This document shows, piece by piece, positions 26,640 to 39,020 of a stretch of 64,000 nt of DNA; position 1 is the stretch's first letter, and the number at the start of each line of letters is the position of its first letter. The translations under genes were made by a program, and so were the position numbers. The stretch covers positions 334,501 through 398,500 of the forward strand of contig JAOPHQ010001995.1 in NCBI GenBank assembly GCA_030340625.1, given 5' to 3'. This stretch comes from Merluccius polli. Lineage: Eukaryota; Chordata; Actinopteri; Gadiformes; Merlucciidae. Below the pieces are notes generated by a model. That model saw nothing but the letters and a program-made list of their open reading frames with translations, did no database searches and was not told the origin of the DNA.

Positions 26640-26984
26640 GTTACTCCCAGAGTTTTTGGCACCATCCAAAACATTTTGGAGAGCGAGGTAACATTGCGGA
26701 GATAACTTCCAGGTTGGACAACAAAACACACAATCACTAACATGTCCTGTTAAACATCCCATCCAGTCATGTACTTTACCAACATATTGTTATGCAGATG
26801 CTTGTTTCAAACAGACAGCACAGTAGGCCTTACAGCAGGTGTTCACACCAGGAACATTGTACTTCTAGCAACGTGGTATGAACGTGTCCACTACAGTGTG
26901 AAAGCACATGCAAATGAGTACATGTTCATACTAGTTCCCAGATTGTTGTTGTGCGCATTTGCTGGTTAGATATATAAAACATTG

Positions 26985-27030
<46 letters not shown>

Positions 27031-28076
27031 ACACAAAGCTCCCAGTTTCCCATAGCCAACATGTAATTATAGCCAGTATCTCAACCCCATTGACCCCTCC
27101 CCCGTTTACATGTTCTCTCCGCCAGTCTGACTTCCTGTCTGTGTTTCCACATCGCCACCTCTTTATTACATGTGGTGAAGGGAACACCACAAAGGAGCGT
27201 ATACGTTTAACATTCCTCGCCTTTCATTTGTGGGTCCAGTAAAGGGAGCTCCTTACTACTTAGTCAGGGACAAGAAAACGGTCCTTTTGAACTGGAAATA
27301 ACAAGGCAACTGATCACTGTAAATGTGAAATCAGAGAGCAACAGATTTCTTGCTATTGACTTCCGCCTCAAATTACATTTTTGAATTTTTGTAAAATGTG
27401 TACTTTGTTGTTACGAAAAAAAAAAAATCCTTTTCATTACTTGCCCCTTTGGCTGGTAAGTGAACTGCAGCCTGCTTGGCCTCGTGCATTCAGAGCACTG
27501 GAGTGCGAGCTCCATGGTTGAGACAATAACGATCATAAACTAATGTTAGTTATAATCATAAATAAACATACACATTAAAGAGTAATGAAAGAACAGACAT
27601 TGTTGCCATTATCCGCACTTAGACATCACTTCCTTCCTTTTTCCCGGCAAAACCGTCCCAGCGTTAAAATATAATAGAAATCAGCCGACAGGCTGATTAT
27701 ATACGCAATGGAGAGAGTCAAGTGATAGAAGAATAGAATTGAAAAATGTACTTGCTTTTTCTGCCTTCTCTTGTTATCCTTCTCTTTGCTATTACAGTTT
27801 GGATTTTTTTGCATAATGAAATAGTTCCTCCTTCTTCTTAAAGTCAGGTCTTGAAGTCCCCCAACAGACCCTCTTTTCACCTACAACCCCACTATACCAA
27901 GAGAAAGACTTGTTATTTATCACCTCACTCTGTTTCATTAGAATAGCCCAGAACCTTTTCACCATGCCACCTCTTTCTTTGCTTTGATTTAACCAATGTT
28001 TCTGCTGCAGCCATGTTTCATATAATTAGAGATGCTAGGCGTTAGCAGTGTATCTTTAACATAATTTGACTTAAAG

Positions 28077-28078
<2 letters not shown>
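26640..28078. other. Intergenic; one (CA)n microsatellite
   Basis: A (CA) run lies at about 26995-27033. Nothing else recognisable is present. Confidence 0.45.

Positions 28079-28132
<54 letters not shown>
28079..28132. repeat. (GT)27 microsatellite
   Basis: Uninterrupted GT dinucleotides. Confidence 0.95.
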
Positions 28133-28134
<2 letters not shown>

Positions 28135-29890
28135 CAGTATAACGTCTAGAATATCTAATATATAATATATATAATATAATATAGAATATCTATCTTTTGA
28201 AAAGCCAGACAAAGAGTTAAACAAAGAGGCATTTGTTGTTATTTATTAGTTTAGCTTCAATATTGTCCTGAATGTGATTCAAGCTGTTCAATTTTGTCAC
28301 AAATTTCTGGGGGAAAAAATGTTGGCTTTTACGGATAGGAATTGCAAACAACAATATTAGTTTTACATGAACCAATCAAGCATAGAAAGGAGCTTCCATC
28401 TATCTCTTGACTTAATACATCAGTTCACAACTGGAGCACTTGATCTTCATCCTTGAATCCTTCAAAAGGATTCCTAACCTGGCACTGTAGTGCAGTATAT
28501 GCATTTATGTTTATTTTTATTATGTACATTGCATGTACTTCCAAGTAAAATAGCTAATGATTGCAGAACAAAACACAGGAGGAATGTGCAATGTAATTTG
28601 ATTGGATGGTGCCAAATTGAAAAGCCTGCCAGCCATGGGGTAAGCTCTGGGGAAGGGAAGCATATATCATAAATATAAGTTTAGCCAGCCCATTTAAAGA
28701 CATTTCAGATTAATCTAACCCTTTCATATAGTCATAATTTACTCTTTTTACACATTATTACACATCTCTTCTTCAAGCCACTGTGACTAGTTCATATAAG
28801 TTAGAGGTTAGACACACCCACACACTCGTACAAACACTTTTATCTCACAGAAATCTGTTTGGTCAGCTCAGCCGCAGAACACCGCCTTGGAGGCCCAGAT
28901 GTGAGGCACGTCAGAGGGCCACGGAGCTCAAGGTCACAGAATGAAAAGCTTGGCTGTTCTATCACTTGCGACAACACGGCCAGCTGTGACCCTGCAGATT
29001 ACACTGGGTATGCATACACGCTGACAGGGAGGTGGCAGTGCATGCATGCGTGCATGTGGGGGTGCGTGCATGTGTGTGTGTGTGTGTGTGCGTGCGGGCA
29101 TGTGTGTTTTGTTTGCATTGAAACAATGTGCAACAAGCGTTACATTGAACACTTTATTCTTGTATTTTATTGAGTAAATATACAGCTCTAATTTACATTC
29201 TCGTAATAACCAGAACAATATGTTTGTATTTTGAGTAAATATACAGTTCTAATTTACATTCTCGTAATAACCAGAACAATATGTTTGTATTTTGTCTGCT
29301 AATGTTCTAGTTTATAGGCAGATTCTACAGTGCCATGTGAACCTAGCTACTAAAGTTTAAAGGAGGCATAAGAGAGCCAGCTGGCTATCAGTAATTTCCT
29401 CACACACAGGGACTGCAGAGAAACTCTCAAAGCATATGTTGCCATGGTGCTAACTCGGCGATGAAGAGTTTATTGATTTCCTTTCTCAGCTGTCTTTCAT
29501 TGGCCAGCCACACTGGGTCCCCTTGTCTTGGCCCAATGCTGTGAATTTAACTAGCTACATAACCACAATATGTTAGAGTGCTTACAACAAGCACACATAT
29601 AAGTCAAATCGACAAAAGAAAAAAAGAAGAACGCAAAAAAATATTAATTCATTATAAGACTTCACTTTACATTTTAAGACAAGACTTCATTTTTATATAC
29701 CGGTGGGGGTTTGGCAATAAAATTATATTAACGTTGGTAGTCAGTTAATGGTCAGAGAGTGAAGAGTGACGGAGGCAAAGCAGGAGGCTGTGTCATACGT
29801 CTGTTGGCTGTCATGAAGAAGGACCGAACCTGATGTGTTACGCCTCATGGCATACAGACACATACAGTTGTTTGCCTTGAAACGTAACGG
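28133..29890. other. Intergenic; no gene recognised
   Basis: The stretch contains a GT/GC-rich tract at about 29040-29105 and a duplicated segment (separate entry). The ORFs here read through low-complexity sequence and have no family resemblance. Confidence 0.45.
29170..29293. repeat. Two tandem copies of a 61-62 bp segment
   Basis: The copies share GAGTAAATATACAG and CTCGTAATAACCAGAACAAT and differ at about one base plus a short junction insertion (ATTG), so the duplication is recent. Confidence 0.85.
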
Positions 29891-30077
29891 TAACACTTTA
29901 CAATATGGGTACATTCATTAACATTAGTTAATGCAGTAATAAGCATTAGCTAACAGTTAATTAAGAGTTAACTAATGTGTCTAGTAATCAATTATTAATG
30001 GTGTTCATGTTCATGTTCAGCCATAGACGTGAGGTACCCGGCAAAATAGAAAACAAAATGAATGACAAAATGAAAAA

Positions 30078-30329
30078 TCAATTCAATTCAATTCAATTCA
30101 ATTTTATTTGTATAGTGCCAATTCATAACAGAAGTTATCTCAGGGCACTTTTCAAATGGAGCAGGTCTAGACCGAACGCCTTATAGCATTTACAGAGACA
30201 GTACCACCAACAGTACCACCATGAGCAAGCACTTGGCGACGGGGGCAAGGAAAAACTGCCTGTTAAAAGGCAGAAACCTCGGACAGACGCTTCGGCTCTA
30301 GGTGGGTGGTCATCTGCCTTGACCAGTTG

Positions 30330-30369
<40 letters not shown>

Positions 30370-31788
30370 ACAACTACATCAATACCTAATGAACATGAAG
30401 AAGATGATGACGACAGCAGCAATGATGGGGGACAGCGAGCAGCAACAACAGTAAGTGTAGCAATGCTAATACTTAATAATAACTGCTAATAATAACGACA
30501 ACAATATCACGGAGTCAAGCAGGACCATGGCAGAAGGCTCCACCAGGATCCATGAGAACCTGCGAGATGAGAAAACACAGGAACTCCGGGGAAGAAGTGT
30601 TAGTAACATGTATTAATGGGACATGAATGTGTGCAGAGAGAGAGAGAAGGAGAGAGGAGCTCAGTGCACCATGGGAAATCCCCCAATAGTCTAGGCCTAT
30701 AGCAGCATAACTAAGGGATGGTTCAGGACTCACCTGATCCAGCCCTAACTATAAGCTTTATCAAAGAGGAACGTCTTAAGCCTACTCTTAAATGTAGAGA
30801 AGGTGTCTGCCTCCCGAACCACAACTGGAAGCTGGTTACACTGAAGAGCAGCTTGGTAACTGCTTTATAGGTGAGGATTTTAAATTCTATTATAAATATT
30901 ACAGGGAGCCAATGCAGAGAAGCTAGTACAGGAGAGATGTGATCTCTTTTCCTAGTTCCTGTCAGTACTCGTGCTACATGGTTTTGAATTAATTGGAGCG
31001 TCTTAATGGACTTATTAGGGCAACCTGATAATAAAGAGTTGCAGTAATCCAGCCTTGAAGTAACAAATGCATGGATTAGTTTTTCTGCATCTGTCTTTGA
31101 TAGGATGCGTCTGATTTTTGTAATATTACGTAAATGAAAAAAGGCAGTCCTAGAAGTCTGCTTTATGTGGGAATTAAATGACAGATCCTGATCAAAGATA
31201 ACTCCAAGATTCCTGACAGTGGTGCTAGAGGCCAAGGTAATGCCATCTAGAGTAGCTCTATCTGTAGACATTGAATCTCTAAGGTTTTTGGGGCCAAGTA
31301 CAAGAATTTCGGTTTTCTCTGAGTTTAACATCAGAAAATTGCAGCTCATTAATTTAGATAATTGATTAATTTCATCGGGCTTGATCAATGGATATAACTG
31401 CGTATCATCTGCATAACAATGAAAGTTAATGGAGTGATTTCTAATAATGTTGCCTAAAGGGAGCATATATAGAGTAAATAGTATTGGTCCAAGTACAGAA
31501 CCTTGTAGAACTCCATGACTAACTGTAGTATTTATTGAAGATTCATCGTTAACATGTACAAACTGTGAACGATCTGATAAATAGGACCTAAACCAGCTTA
31601 GTGCGGTTCCTTTAATGCCAATTTGATGTTTGATGATATTATGATCAATGGTGTCAAATGCAGCACTAAGATCTAATAATACAGAGACAAGTCCATTGTC
31701 AGAAGCAATCAAAAGGTCATTATTAACTTTAACCAGAGCTGTCTCTGTGCTATGATGAACTCTAAATCCTGACAGATTTCGAGTTCAT
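30078..31788 (-). mobile_element. 5'-truncated L2/Rex1-type LINE
   Basis: The minus-strand 3' end is a short (TTGAA)n tail at 30078-30101, preceded by the conserved 3' UTR that many fish LINE copies share (the region 30105-30330 on the + strand). A GA microsatellite (30333-30367) lies in the UTR. The coding part is the RT entry at 30723-31712. The 5' end is truncated within RT, as usual for target-primed LINE insertions. Confidence 0.75.
30723..31712 (-). pseudogene. LINE reverse transcriptase fragment, 5' truncated
   Basis: The 329-residue open frame has RT motifs in order: [15 protein letters not shown] (first catalytic Asp), [21 protein letters not shown], the Y-A-D-D box in [11 protein letters not shown], and a C-terminal part with [13 protein letters not shown]. 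These are typical of the L2/CR1/Rex1 group in fish. The endonuclease and N-terminal RT parts are missing because of 5' truncation, and the last about 60 residues look frameshifted. The YADD box itself is intact. Confidence 0.8.
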
Positions 31789-31811
31789 CATAGCGATCCT
31801 GACTGACCACA

Positions 31812-31842
31812 CAGCATATGTGATGCAGCATCACATATGCTG
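31812..31842. repeat. Short palindrome, 14-bp arms
   Basis: CAGCATATGTGATG is followed after three bases by its reverse complement. A third related word (ATCACATATG) follows at 31844. Confidence 0.7.
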
Positions 31843-32079
31843 TATCACATATGTCAGCTGCTGCAGTTCAGTGAGGCGGTGTGTCCCAAGTGTAAGCATA
31901 TTTTAAGTTTTAATTTCTCGCCGTGGATCTTTGATTCTGCTGTGTGTGTGTGTGTGACTACGTGTGCAAGGGGAGCATCTTTCATCTTTATAAATTATTA
32001 TTATTAAATAATGTATACATTAATACATTAGTTAACATGAACACCATTAGTAAATGATTACCAGACACATTAGTTAACT

Positions 32080-32340
32080 CACTGGCGTAACTATCGACGG
32101 TGCAACCGGTGCATTGCACCGGGGCCTAGACGCCGGGGGGAGCCCATGAAGACGCCGGGGGGGGGGGTGCTGGGGGGTGCTGCGCGTCAACAATCGCGCA
32201 GCACCCCCCATCAACAATCGTGCAGCACCCCCCCCCCCCCCCCCCCGTCAACTATCGCGCAGTACCCCCCCCCCCCCCCCTCGCGGGGCCCCTAAAATAT
32301 TATTTGCACCGGGGCCCATCATCACGTCGTTACGCCAGTG
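32080..32340. mobile_element. 261-bp hAT-type MITE
   Basis: The exact 8-bp duplication AGTTAACT flanks it (32072-32079 and 32341-32348). Termini are CACTGGCGTAAC and GTTACGCCAGTG. The inside holds GC-rich tandem words (CAACAATCGCGCAG with C-runs) related to those at 39540 and 44762. Confidence 0.85.
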
Positions 32341-32516
32341 AGTTAACTGTTACTTAACTGTTAGTTAATGCTTATTGCTGAATTAACTAAGTTAGTTAAT
32401 TCATGTACCCTTATGTAAAGTGTGTGTCTGTTAGGTGGTTTGGTGTTGACCTGGCTGTCAGTCTAGTGGGCCATTTCATAGAGCAGGTCCTGCACCTGGA
32501 GGGGAAGTCTCGGCTC

Positions 32517-33075
32517 CACCTGAAGGGTTTGGGTGGGGTCAGGGTCAGGGTGGTGTCAGAGTCAGATAAGGGCCAGGGTCAGGGTGGTGTCAGGGTCAGG
32601 TGGGGTCAGAGTCAGGTAGGGTCAGGGTGTTGTCAGAGTCAGATGGAGTCAGAGTCAGGTGGGGTCAGGTCAGGTGGGGTCAGTCAGGTGAGGTCAGGGT
32701 CAGGGTGGGTTCATGTTGGGGTCAGGGTCAGGGTGGGTTCATGGTGGGGTCAGGGTTGGGTAGGGTGGGGTCAGGTTGGGGTCAGGATGGGGTCAGAGTC
32801 AGGTGGGGTCAGAGACAGGTGAGGTCAGGGTCAGGTGGGGTCATGGTCAGTTTGGGTCAGGGTCAGGTGGGGTCAGGATCAGATGGGGGCAAAATCAGGT
32901 GGGGTCAGTGTCAGGTGGGGTCAGAGTCAGGTGGGGTCAGGGTCAGGTGGGCTCAAAGTCAGGGTGGGGTCAGGGTGGGTTCATGTTGGGGTCAGGGTCA
33001 GGTGGTGGGGTCAGGGTTGGGTAAGGTGGGGTTAGGGTGGGGGCAGTTTGGGTCAGGTCAGGGTGGAAGGGTCAA
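32517..33075 (+). repeat. G-rich minisatellite (GGGTCAGGGTCAGGTG family)
   Basis: About 550 bases of variable 16-17 base units made of GGGTCAG and AGGTGGGG words, with the G-rich strand always on +. ORFs through it encode only Gly/Ser/Val/Arg repeats in all frames and are not genes. The strand asymmetry and G-runs make quadruplex formation possible. Confidence 0.9.
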
Positions 33076-35259
33076 CAATAGAGCAGGCCCTCCTCACCAG
33101 CTTGATGGTCTTCATGTCTTAGCTTTAGTTAAGATTTAAGAGTTAATATTTGAGTGTAATCTCTGTTAGAAAGGCCGTAGCCATCCGTCAGCTATTAATG
33201 ATTGAAATCCTCTGTGAGAAAAACTGTTCTGGACTGCACCTGTATGAGACAATTTAGATTTTACCTCCCGGCTTATTTCTAACCAATCAGGGCATCTCTT
33301 TCCTGATTGGTTCGGGAAACCATTTTGCTTCTCAATCACAGGTGCGTGAATGCAATCGAAGCCGAGAGAGAGGGGACATTTCTTTGGTTGTTTACTTTCA
33401 AAATCTTACACTATTTTCTGCTGTGTCTCTGTCTCTCTCTCTCCCTCTCTGTCTCTCTCTCTGTCTCTCTCTCTCTTTCTCTCTCTTTTCACAACTGTTG
33501 AATCTTACCTACAGCACCTTTAATGTAGTGTTGACCTCATTCCATATATAACAACACTGGTGATGTTGACACGACATATTGACAGCCAGCCAGGCATTCG
33601 TGATCACGACTGTCCGGGCCAAACGTTAGACAAATAAAAACAAATATTTTCACATGTCGATGTTTGGACGTACTTTTGTGTTCCCACATCAAACACACAC
33701 ACACCTCCTCTTTGGCAAAATGAACAGCACATCTTAGAACAAAAATCTTAGTCTGTTTTATTGGGAACATTTTAGTTGCAGTTTCACGCAAGAAATTGTC
33801 TGCTTTTACATCCAATTAACCTCCTCAGGAAATGTAGCATTTTTTGGTTTCTTGTTCTGTTTTATGTCTGTCTGTCTTTCTTTCTGTAGGGGCTCTGGAA
33901 AATGTATGTATATGCCATCTATATGTATGTATATATCTGTGTGTATGCACACACACACACAGAGGTCCGTCCAGACCTGCATCAATTATATTCAAAGTAC
34001 ATATTAAAATGTTAATATGAATTCTAATGTGTTATTATGTTCATTGTCATTTTGAAGACCGACAACTATTCATGTTAAACTTAAAGTGCAACCAAAGTCA
34101 ACAGAAAATGCCCACATTGAATGTTTTTTTGATCTTTAGGAAGGAGAGAGAACCTGAGTCAAAACCTATTCCCAACAAGGAGGTGTGCTTTATTGTTTTA
34201 CCATAATGTGTGTGTGTGTGTGTGTCTGTCTGGGGGGTAGAGAGAATTGAAAATACAGCACCAATTAATATGAAGAGGCATACTTTTTCGATTACATATA
34301 ATCTGAAATTTGTTTGAAAGTGCAGTAAAACAAATCCCTTGGCAGTCTGGGGATGCCTAAAACCACAAGTTGCCGGCCCGAAACACGTTTTTTCATTCGG
34401 CTAAAAAGAAATCTGCTGAGATCAGCGCTAACATCCTCTCTTTTTTTCTGTCGTTGAGTTTTGTTCTGTTTGACTTCAAGGTGAATCGAGTAATGGGGGA
34501 GTGCAACAACTATAAAACAAGTGTCCAAGTTCTGCATCCAATGGAAAATGTCAGTTCATTCCAACCATTCAATGTTACAACTTCACCACTTGTGAAAGAG
34601 GCAGACATGGGTATGAGGTCTCCACACACCTCTTTACCTGCACTCGCCACTGCCTCCCCAAAATACACACTCACAGACTGCACTGAGCAGTCCAATCGAG
34701 CAAGTCACTAATGGATGACAATGCAATCAATGCACTGCAGTCAATGCAACCTGGGGCCGGATTCACAAAAGTATCTTAAGAAAAAAATCTTCATAGCTGC
34801 TGTTTTTTTCTTAAGATTGGACTTATGAAGAAAGTTAAGAAAAACTGCTACTCACCAAAAGATATCTTTCTTCTTAGATATTTTCTTAGGAAAAAACGAA
34901 GATTAAATGGGATTTGTGAAAACTAAGATCTTACACTTCTTCTCACCCCACCCTGACCTCACCGAGTACATCAACTGTGTGCTATAATATTACTATGATG
35001 AAGGACTATTTTGTTGATACATTCTGGTGCAGTAACCCTGAATGAGCAAATGGCCTCAGCATCTCATGTTATGATTTAAAATGGGATTGGTTTAGATAGA
35101 TTAGAAAGATAGATTTAGAATGTATTCAATGGCGTAATTCTCATGTATTCTCATTTGATTACATAGTCTTATTCTTCTCAGTGTACAGTATATTTTACCA
35201 GAACTATAATCGAGTTTTTGTGTGTAAAATTGTTCAGTGATTTTGAACAATCTCAATCT

Positions 35260-35262
<3 letters not shown>
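33076..35262. other. Intergenic; no gene recognised
   Basis: An imperfect CT-rich microsatellite lies at about 33424-33487 and a GT run at about 34206-34226. Around 34755-34925 an AT-rich palindromic segment (TATCTTAAGAAAAAAAT and inverted relatives) looks like a MITE fragment. Confidence 0.45.

Positions 35263-35325
<63 letters not shown>
35263..35325. repeat. (TA)n microsatellite at the left edge of the Gmr1-like element
   Basis: About 31 TA units that directly replace the continuation of the RT reading of the retrotransposon. Confidence 0.95.
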
Positions 35326-35327
<2 letters not shown>

Positions 35328-35334
35328 TCTTTTA

Positions 35335-36745
35335 TGGCGATTTTTCTCGCCTCAGGGACTCGATAGGGCCTTAGTTTTACCTTCCTTCCGGGGTTGGTGA
35401 GGATGGGGTGGTCGATGAGGGTGGTGTAGCCCGCCTCGGTGGAGAACACCTTCCGGTGCCGCTGTATCAGTTCCTGGAGGTCCTGCTTCTGCCGGGGGGT
35501 GAGCTGTTCTCCTATTGGAACGGTTGCCGGCTCCCCCGCCTGGGGCTCCTGGGGGGGAGAGAGAGAGAGCAGAGCCTCGGGGGCCACCCACCTTTTCAGG
35601 AGATTGATGTGGTACATCTTCGTCTCTTGTCGTCGGCCGGGCCGTCGCACCCGGTAATTCACCTCTCCCATCCTCTCGATAACTTCATAGGGCCCCTGCC
35701 ATCGGGCCAGGAATTTGCATTCCACAGTGGGGACCAAGACCAACACTTTATCTCCCACCTGAAATTCCCGTGGTTGGGTCCCCCGGTTGTAGACCTGCGC
35801 CTGCGCCGTCTGGGCCTCGGCCATATGTTCCCGCACCAGGGGCCAGAGGGTAGCCATCCGGTCGCGGAGCCCCTCAACGTGCTCGACCATCGTGCGATGG
35901 GGGGAGGGTTGGTGCTCCCAAGCCTCCTTGGCCAAGTCCAGCAGTCCCCGGGGCCTCCTCCCGTACAGCAGTTCGAATGGGGAGAAACCGGTGGAGGCCT
36001 GTGGTACTTCACGGATAGAGAACATCAAAAAGGGGAGGAGCTGATCCCAGTTCCTCCCGTCCAATTCCATCACCTTTTTTAGCATTTTCGTTAGTGTCTG
36101 ATTAAATCTCTCCACCAGTCCGTCAGTTTGGGGGTGATACACCGAAGTGCGTAGCTGCTTGATTCGGAGTAATCCACACATATCTCGCATCAATCTTGAC
36201 ATAAACGGGGTACCTTGATCGGTCAGAATCTCCTCCGGGATGCCGACTCGGGTGAACATCAGGACCAGTTCTCTGGCAATGCCCTTCGTGGCCATGGTAC
36301 GGAGGGGGATGGCTTCGGGATACCGAGTGGCATAGTCCAGCACCACTAGGATGTACTGGAACCCGCCGCTGCTCTTTGGTAGGGGTCCAACCAAGTCCAT
36401 AGCGATGCGGCTGAACGGAGTCGCTATAATGGGGAGGGGAATTAGTGGGGCCCTTACGTGCGGTCGTGGCGCTACCATCTGGCAGTCGGCACACTGCCGG
36501 CAGTGGTCCTCCACGGCCTTCTTTACTCCTGGCCAATAGAAGCGGGCGACCACCCGCTCGAGGGTCTTTTCCACGCCGAGGTGAGCGCCGAGTAGGTGGC
36601 TGTGCGCTAGCTGGAGAACTGATGGGGCAAAAGGGCGAGGCACCAGCAGCTGCTCGACCTGCTCTCCGGCTTCCATCACCACCCGATACAGGAGCTGGTT
36701 TTTAATGGCAAAGAAGGGGTGGGTTAACTGTCTTACCCCTTGCGG
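35335..36745 (-). pseudogene. Integrase followed by start of reverse transcriptase (Gmr1-like pol)
   Basis: After a linker ending in LLVPRP, an H2C2 finger is complete (H in LAHSHLLGAH, then CRQCADC). The integrase core keeps all three acidic residues: Asp in IAMDLVGPLP, Asp in ILTDQGTPF, and Glu in TDGLVERFNQTL. The C-terminal integrase domain has VGDKVLVLVPT and KFLARWQGPYEV. About 60 residues resembling the protease-RT linker and RT entry follow (LIDHPILTNPGRKVKLRPYR). The frame then enters the (TA)n microsatellite and encodes only Ile-Tyr repeats. RT catalytic motifs and RNase H are absent. It is the continuation of the gag-protease frame across the SINE. Confidence 0.8.
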
Positions 36746-37026
36746 CAGTGGCGCAGGGGGTAGAGCGGGTTGCCTAGTAATCGGAAGGTTGCTAGTTCGA
36801 TTCCCGGCTCCTCCTAGCTAAGTGCCGAGGTGTCCCTGAGCAAGACACCTAACCCTAACTGCTCCCGGCGAGCTGGCTGTCGCCTTGCATGGCTGACCCG
36901 CCGTCGGAGTATGAATGTGTGTATGAATGGGTGAATGTGAGGCAATAGTTGTAAAGCGCTTTGGAGAGGTCATACCTCTGAGAAATGCGCTATATAAATG
37001 CAGTCCATTTACCATTTACCATTTGC
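36746..37026 (+). mobile_element. tRNA-derived SINE inserted in the Gmr1-like frame
   Basis: The head resembles a tRNA promoter: A-box-like TGGCGCAGGGGGTAGAGCGG and B-box-like AGTTCGATTCCCGG. The body contains GTGTCCCTGAGCAAGACACC, and the tail has TAAAGCGCTTTGGAG and ends in repeats of CCATTTA (37008-37024). TTG at both borders may be a short duplication. SINEs of this form are common in fish and depend on a partner LINE. Confidence 0.75.
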
Positions 37027-38558
37027 ACGGGTTGGCCGTCCACCACTGCCACCTGGCTCAAGACGCTGGCGAGGTTGGGGTCCTCTAGCTGCGTGGCTCC
37101 AAACCGTCCCGTCAGCCGTGCCGGCAGGGGTGGGGCGTCCGAGCCCAAGGGGAACATCTCTAGGAGGTCGTCGCCCTCCTCGGCGGGTGAGAGGGGTCTT
37201 CTCTCGGGGCCCGTGGCCCGGGACTCCTCCTCGGCCCTTTCAGCAGCGGCACTGGCTGCCCCCTCGGAGAGGGGATCAGTGGAGTCCCCTGGCTCTCCCT
37301 CCTGGAAACCACATAGGGGGGGGGCTGTGGCGGGGTCGTCGGCTGCGGGGCTGGCCCCCGTTCTCCGTCCCGTCCCGCCAGGGAGTGCCACGGCCGGAAA
37401 CAGGGCCGCGTCCCGCCCAATAAGGACCTCTACGGGCAGCTCCGGCACAAGCCCCACCGTCCCCTTGAATACTCCCTTGGTGGTTTGCATGCTTATACTC
37501 GCCGTGGGATACTGCCGGGTTTCTCCGTGGATGCAGGTCACGGCGAGTTTCCCTGGGAGGAGGGGACCCGGGGCGTACTCGGGCCGCGCCAGCGTCACCG
37601 CGCTGCCCGAATCCAGGAGGGCTGAGGCGTCCCGCCCATTGAGCCGCACTGGAGTTACGGCGGAGGGTCCGTCCGTCTGGCCCCAGCAGACCGTGAGGAG
37701 ACCGCAGGACTTCCGGGGATTGGAGTCGGATGACGCCGTCGGCATGGCCACATCCTGGCGGTGGGGGCACTCCCAGGACAGGTGTCCCACCTCCCCGCAG
37801 TTGAAGCAGCGTCTTGGCTCCGCCGCCGACCCTCGGGGTTCCCCGAAGGAGCGTGAAGGAGGCCTCGGGGGTTCCGGGACCGGTGTGGGGTTTCGGAGCC
37901 GCCCGGTGCTCTCCGCCTTCCCAGACCGGCCTGGCCTCAGCACAGCGTGGGCTGCCGGGTATCCCTCGACCAGGGTCACCAGTTGCTCCGCGCTCTGGGG
38001 GTTGCTCTGACAGGCGAGCTTTTGTCCCTCGTAGGGCAGGGCCCGGAGGTATCGGTCCATGACGACCCTTTCTACAGGGCCAGGGCCCGAGGGTTCCGAG
38101 ACCAGCCACCGGTTGGTCAGTCGGGTGAGCTCATACATCTGGCCCCGGGGTGGCTCGGCTGGGTTGAAGGTCCAGTCGTGGACTCTCTGGGCTCGGGAGA
38201 GGAGGGTGTGCCCGAGCCTTTTCTGGATCTCCGCCTTCAACTCATCGTAGGAGACCGCCCGCTCCATACATAGGTCCTGATACGCGCTTTGGGCCGCCCC
38301 GGAGAGGAAGGGTGCGATCAGGTCCGTCCACTGGGCTCGGGGCCAGCCTTCCCTGGTCGCGGTCCGCTCGAAGGTGAGGAGGAACGTCTCCACATCATCG
38401 GTCTCGGTCTGCTTCACCAGGAACCTCGCCGGCTGGATAGGACGCCCCTGGTCTCGGTCGAGGAGCCGGTTCACGAGAGCGGTGTGGTGTTCCTGCTGCG
38501 CCTTCTGCATCTCCATCAGCTGGCCCAGCATGGCGCTGTAATCGGGGGGTGTTGCCAT
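37027..38558 (-). pseudogene. gag (SCAN-like capsid, zinc knuckle) and aspartic protease, Gmr1-like
   Basis: I place the start at 38558 (MATPPDYSAMLGQL) rather than at 39089, because the upstream part of the open frame is encoded by tandem repeats of the leader. The capsid region (DVETFLLTFERTATREGWP to HDWTFNPAEPPRG) has the helix pattern of SCAN/Gmr1-type capsids. A CCHC knuckle follows (CFNCGEVGHLSWEC). The protease has a D-S-G active site (ASALLDSGSAVTL) and a later ILIGRD-like loop (VLIGRDAAL). About 510 residues are open, up to the SINE insertion at 37026, after which the frame continues into integrase. Long antisense ORFs in this GC-rich stretch are shadows. Confidence 0.75.
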
Positions 38559-38842
38559 GTCTGGGATCTGGTGCGTCTGTTTCTCGATACTGGTCTGTTT
38601 ACTCACGTGCCCGCATTCTCCACCATATGTGGCAAACTCGGGGAGGAGAAGAGGTGCCACCAGACCAGTATTGGGAAACAGTTGACGGTCCACACCAGTT
38701 TCACAATTAACCAAATTTATTGTCGATTCGGGAGAGGGGGAAAGAGGGGAAAACTCTGCCGCCGCAGAGGGGGGGTCGGTCCTGAGGGGGCTCAGGCTCT
38801 GGACTCGTCGTCGGGGGTTGAGCGTGGGGTTCGGTGCACGGG

Positions 38843-39020
38843 GTCGGGTTCTCAGACAGTCCAGGGTTCGGCAGGAGGGAGGGATGTCAGACAGGCGGGG
38901 GTCGGTACACAGGCGGGCTCTCAGACGGACCAGGGTTCGGCGGGCGGGAGGGATGTCAGACAGGCGGGGGTCGGTACACGGGCGGGTTCTCAGACGGTGC
39001 AGGGGTCGATCGGCCAACGG
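38843..39020 (-). repeat. About 63-bp tandem repeat in the Gmr1-like leader, 2.5 copies
   Basis: Units share CCAGGGTTCGGC, GGAGGGATGTCAGACAGGCG and TCGGTACAC on the + strand. Confidence 0.8.

Larger units (their letters stand above)
29891..32421. mobile_element. Old TIR element split by a LINE and a hAT MITE
   Basis: The left part (29891-30017) starts TAACACTTTACAATATGGG and contains TTAACATTAGTTAATGC. The right part (about 31990-32421) carries the inverted version and ends CATGTACCCTTATGTAAAGT. The matching inverted halves are separated by a LINE fragment (30078-31788) and further interrupted at 32080-32340. Superfamily not assigned. Confidence 0.6.

Noticed and set aside
32403..33139. Overlapping Gly/Ser/Val/Arg-rich ORFs in three frames
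   Set aside because: They are produced by a minisatellite without stop codons, with no codon bias or domain.
35408..36082. 224-residue + strand ORF
   Set aside because: Antisense to the integrase frame; no recognisable domain.
36746..36830. Possible tRNA gene
   Set aside because: A- and B-box-like sequences are present, but the segment continues into a SINE body with a repeat tail and does not look like a complete cloverleaf.
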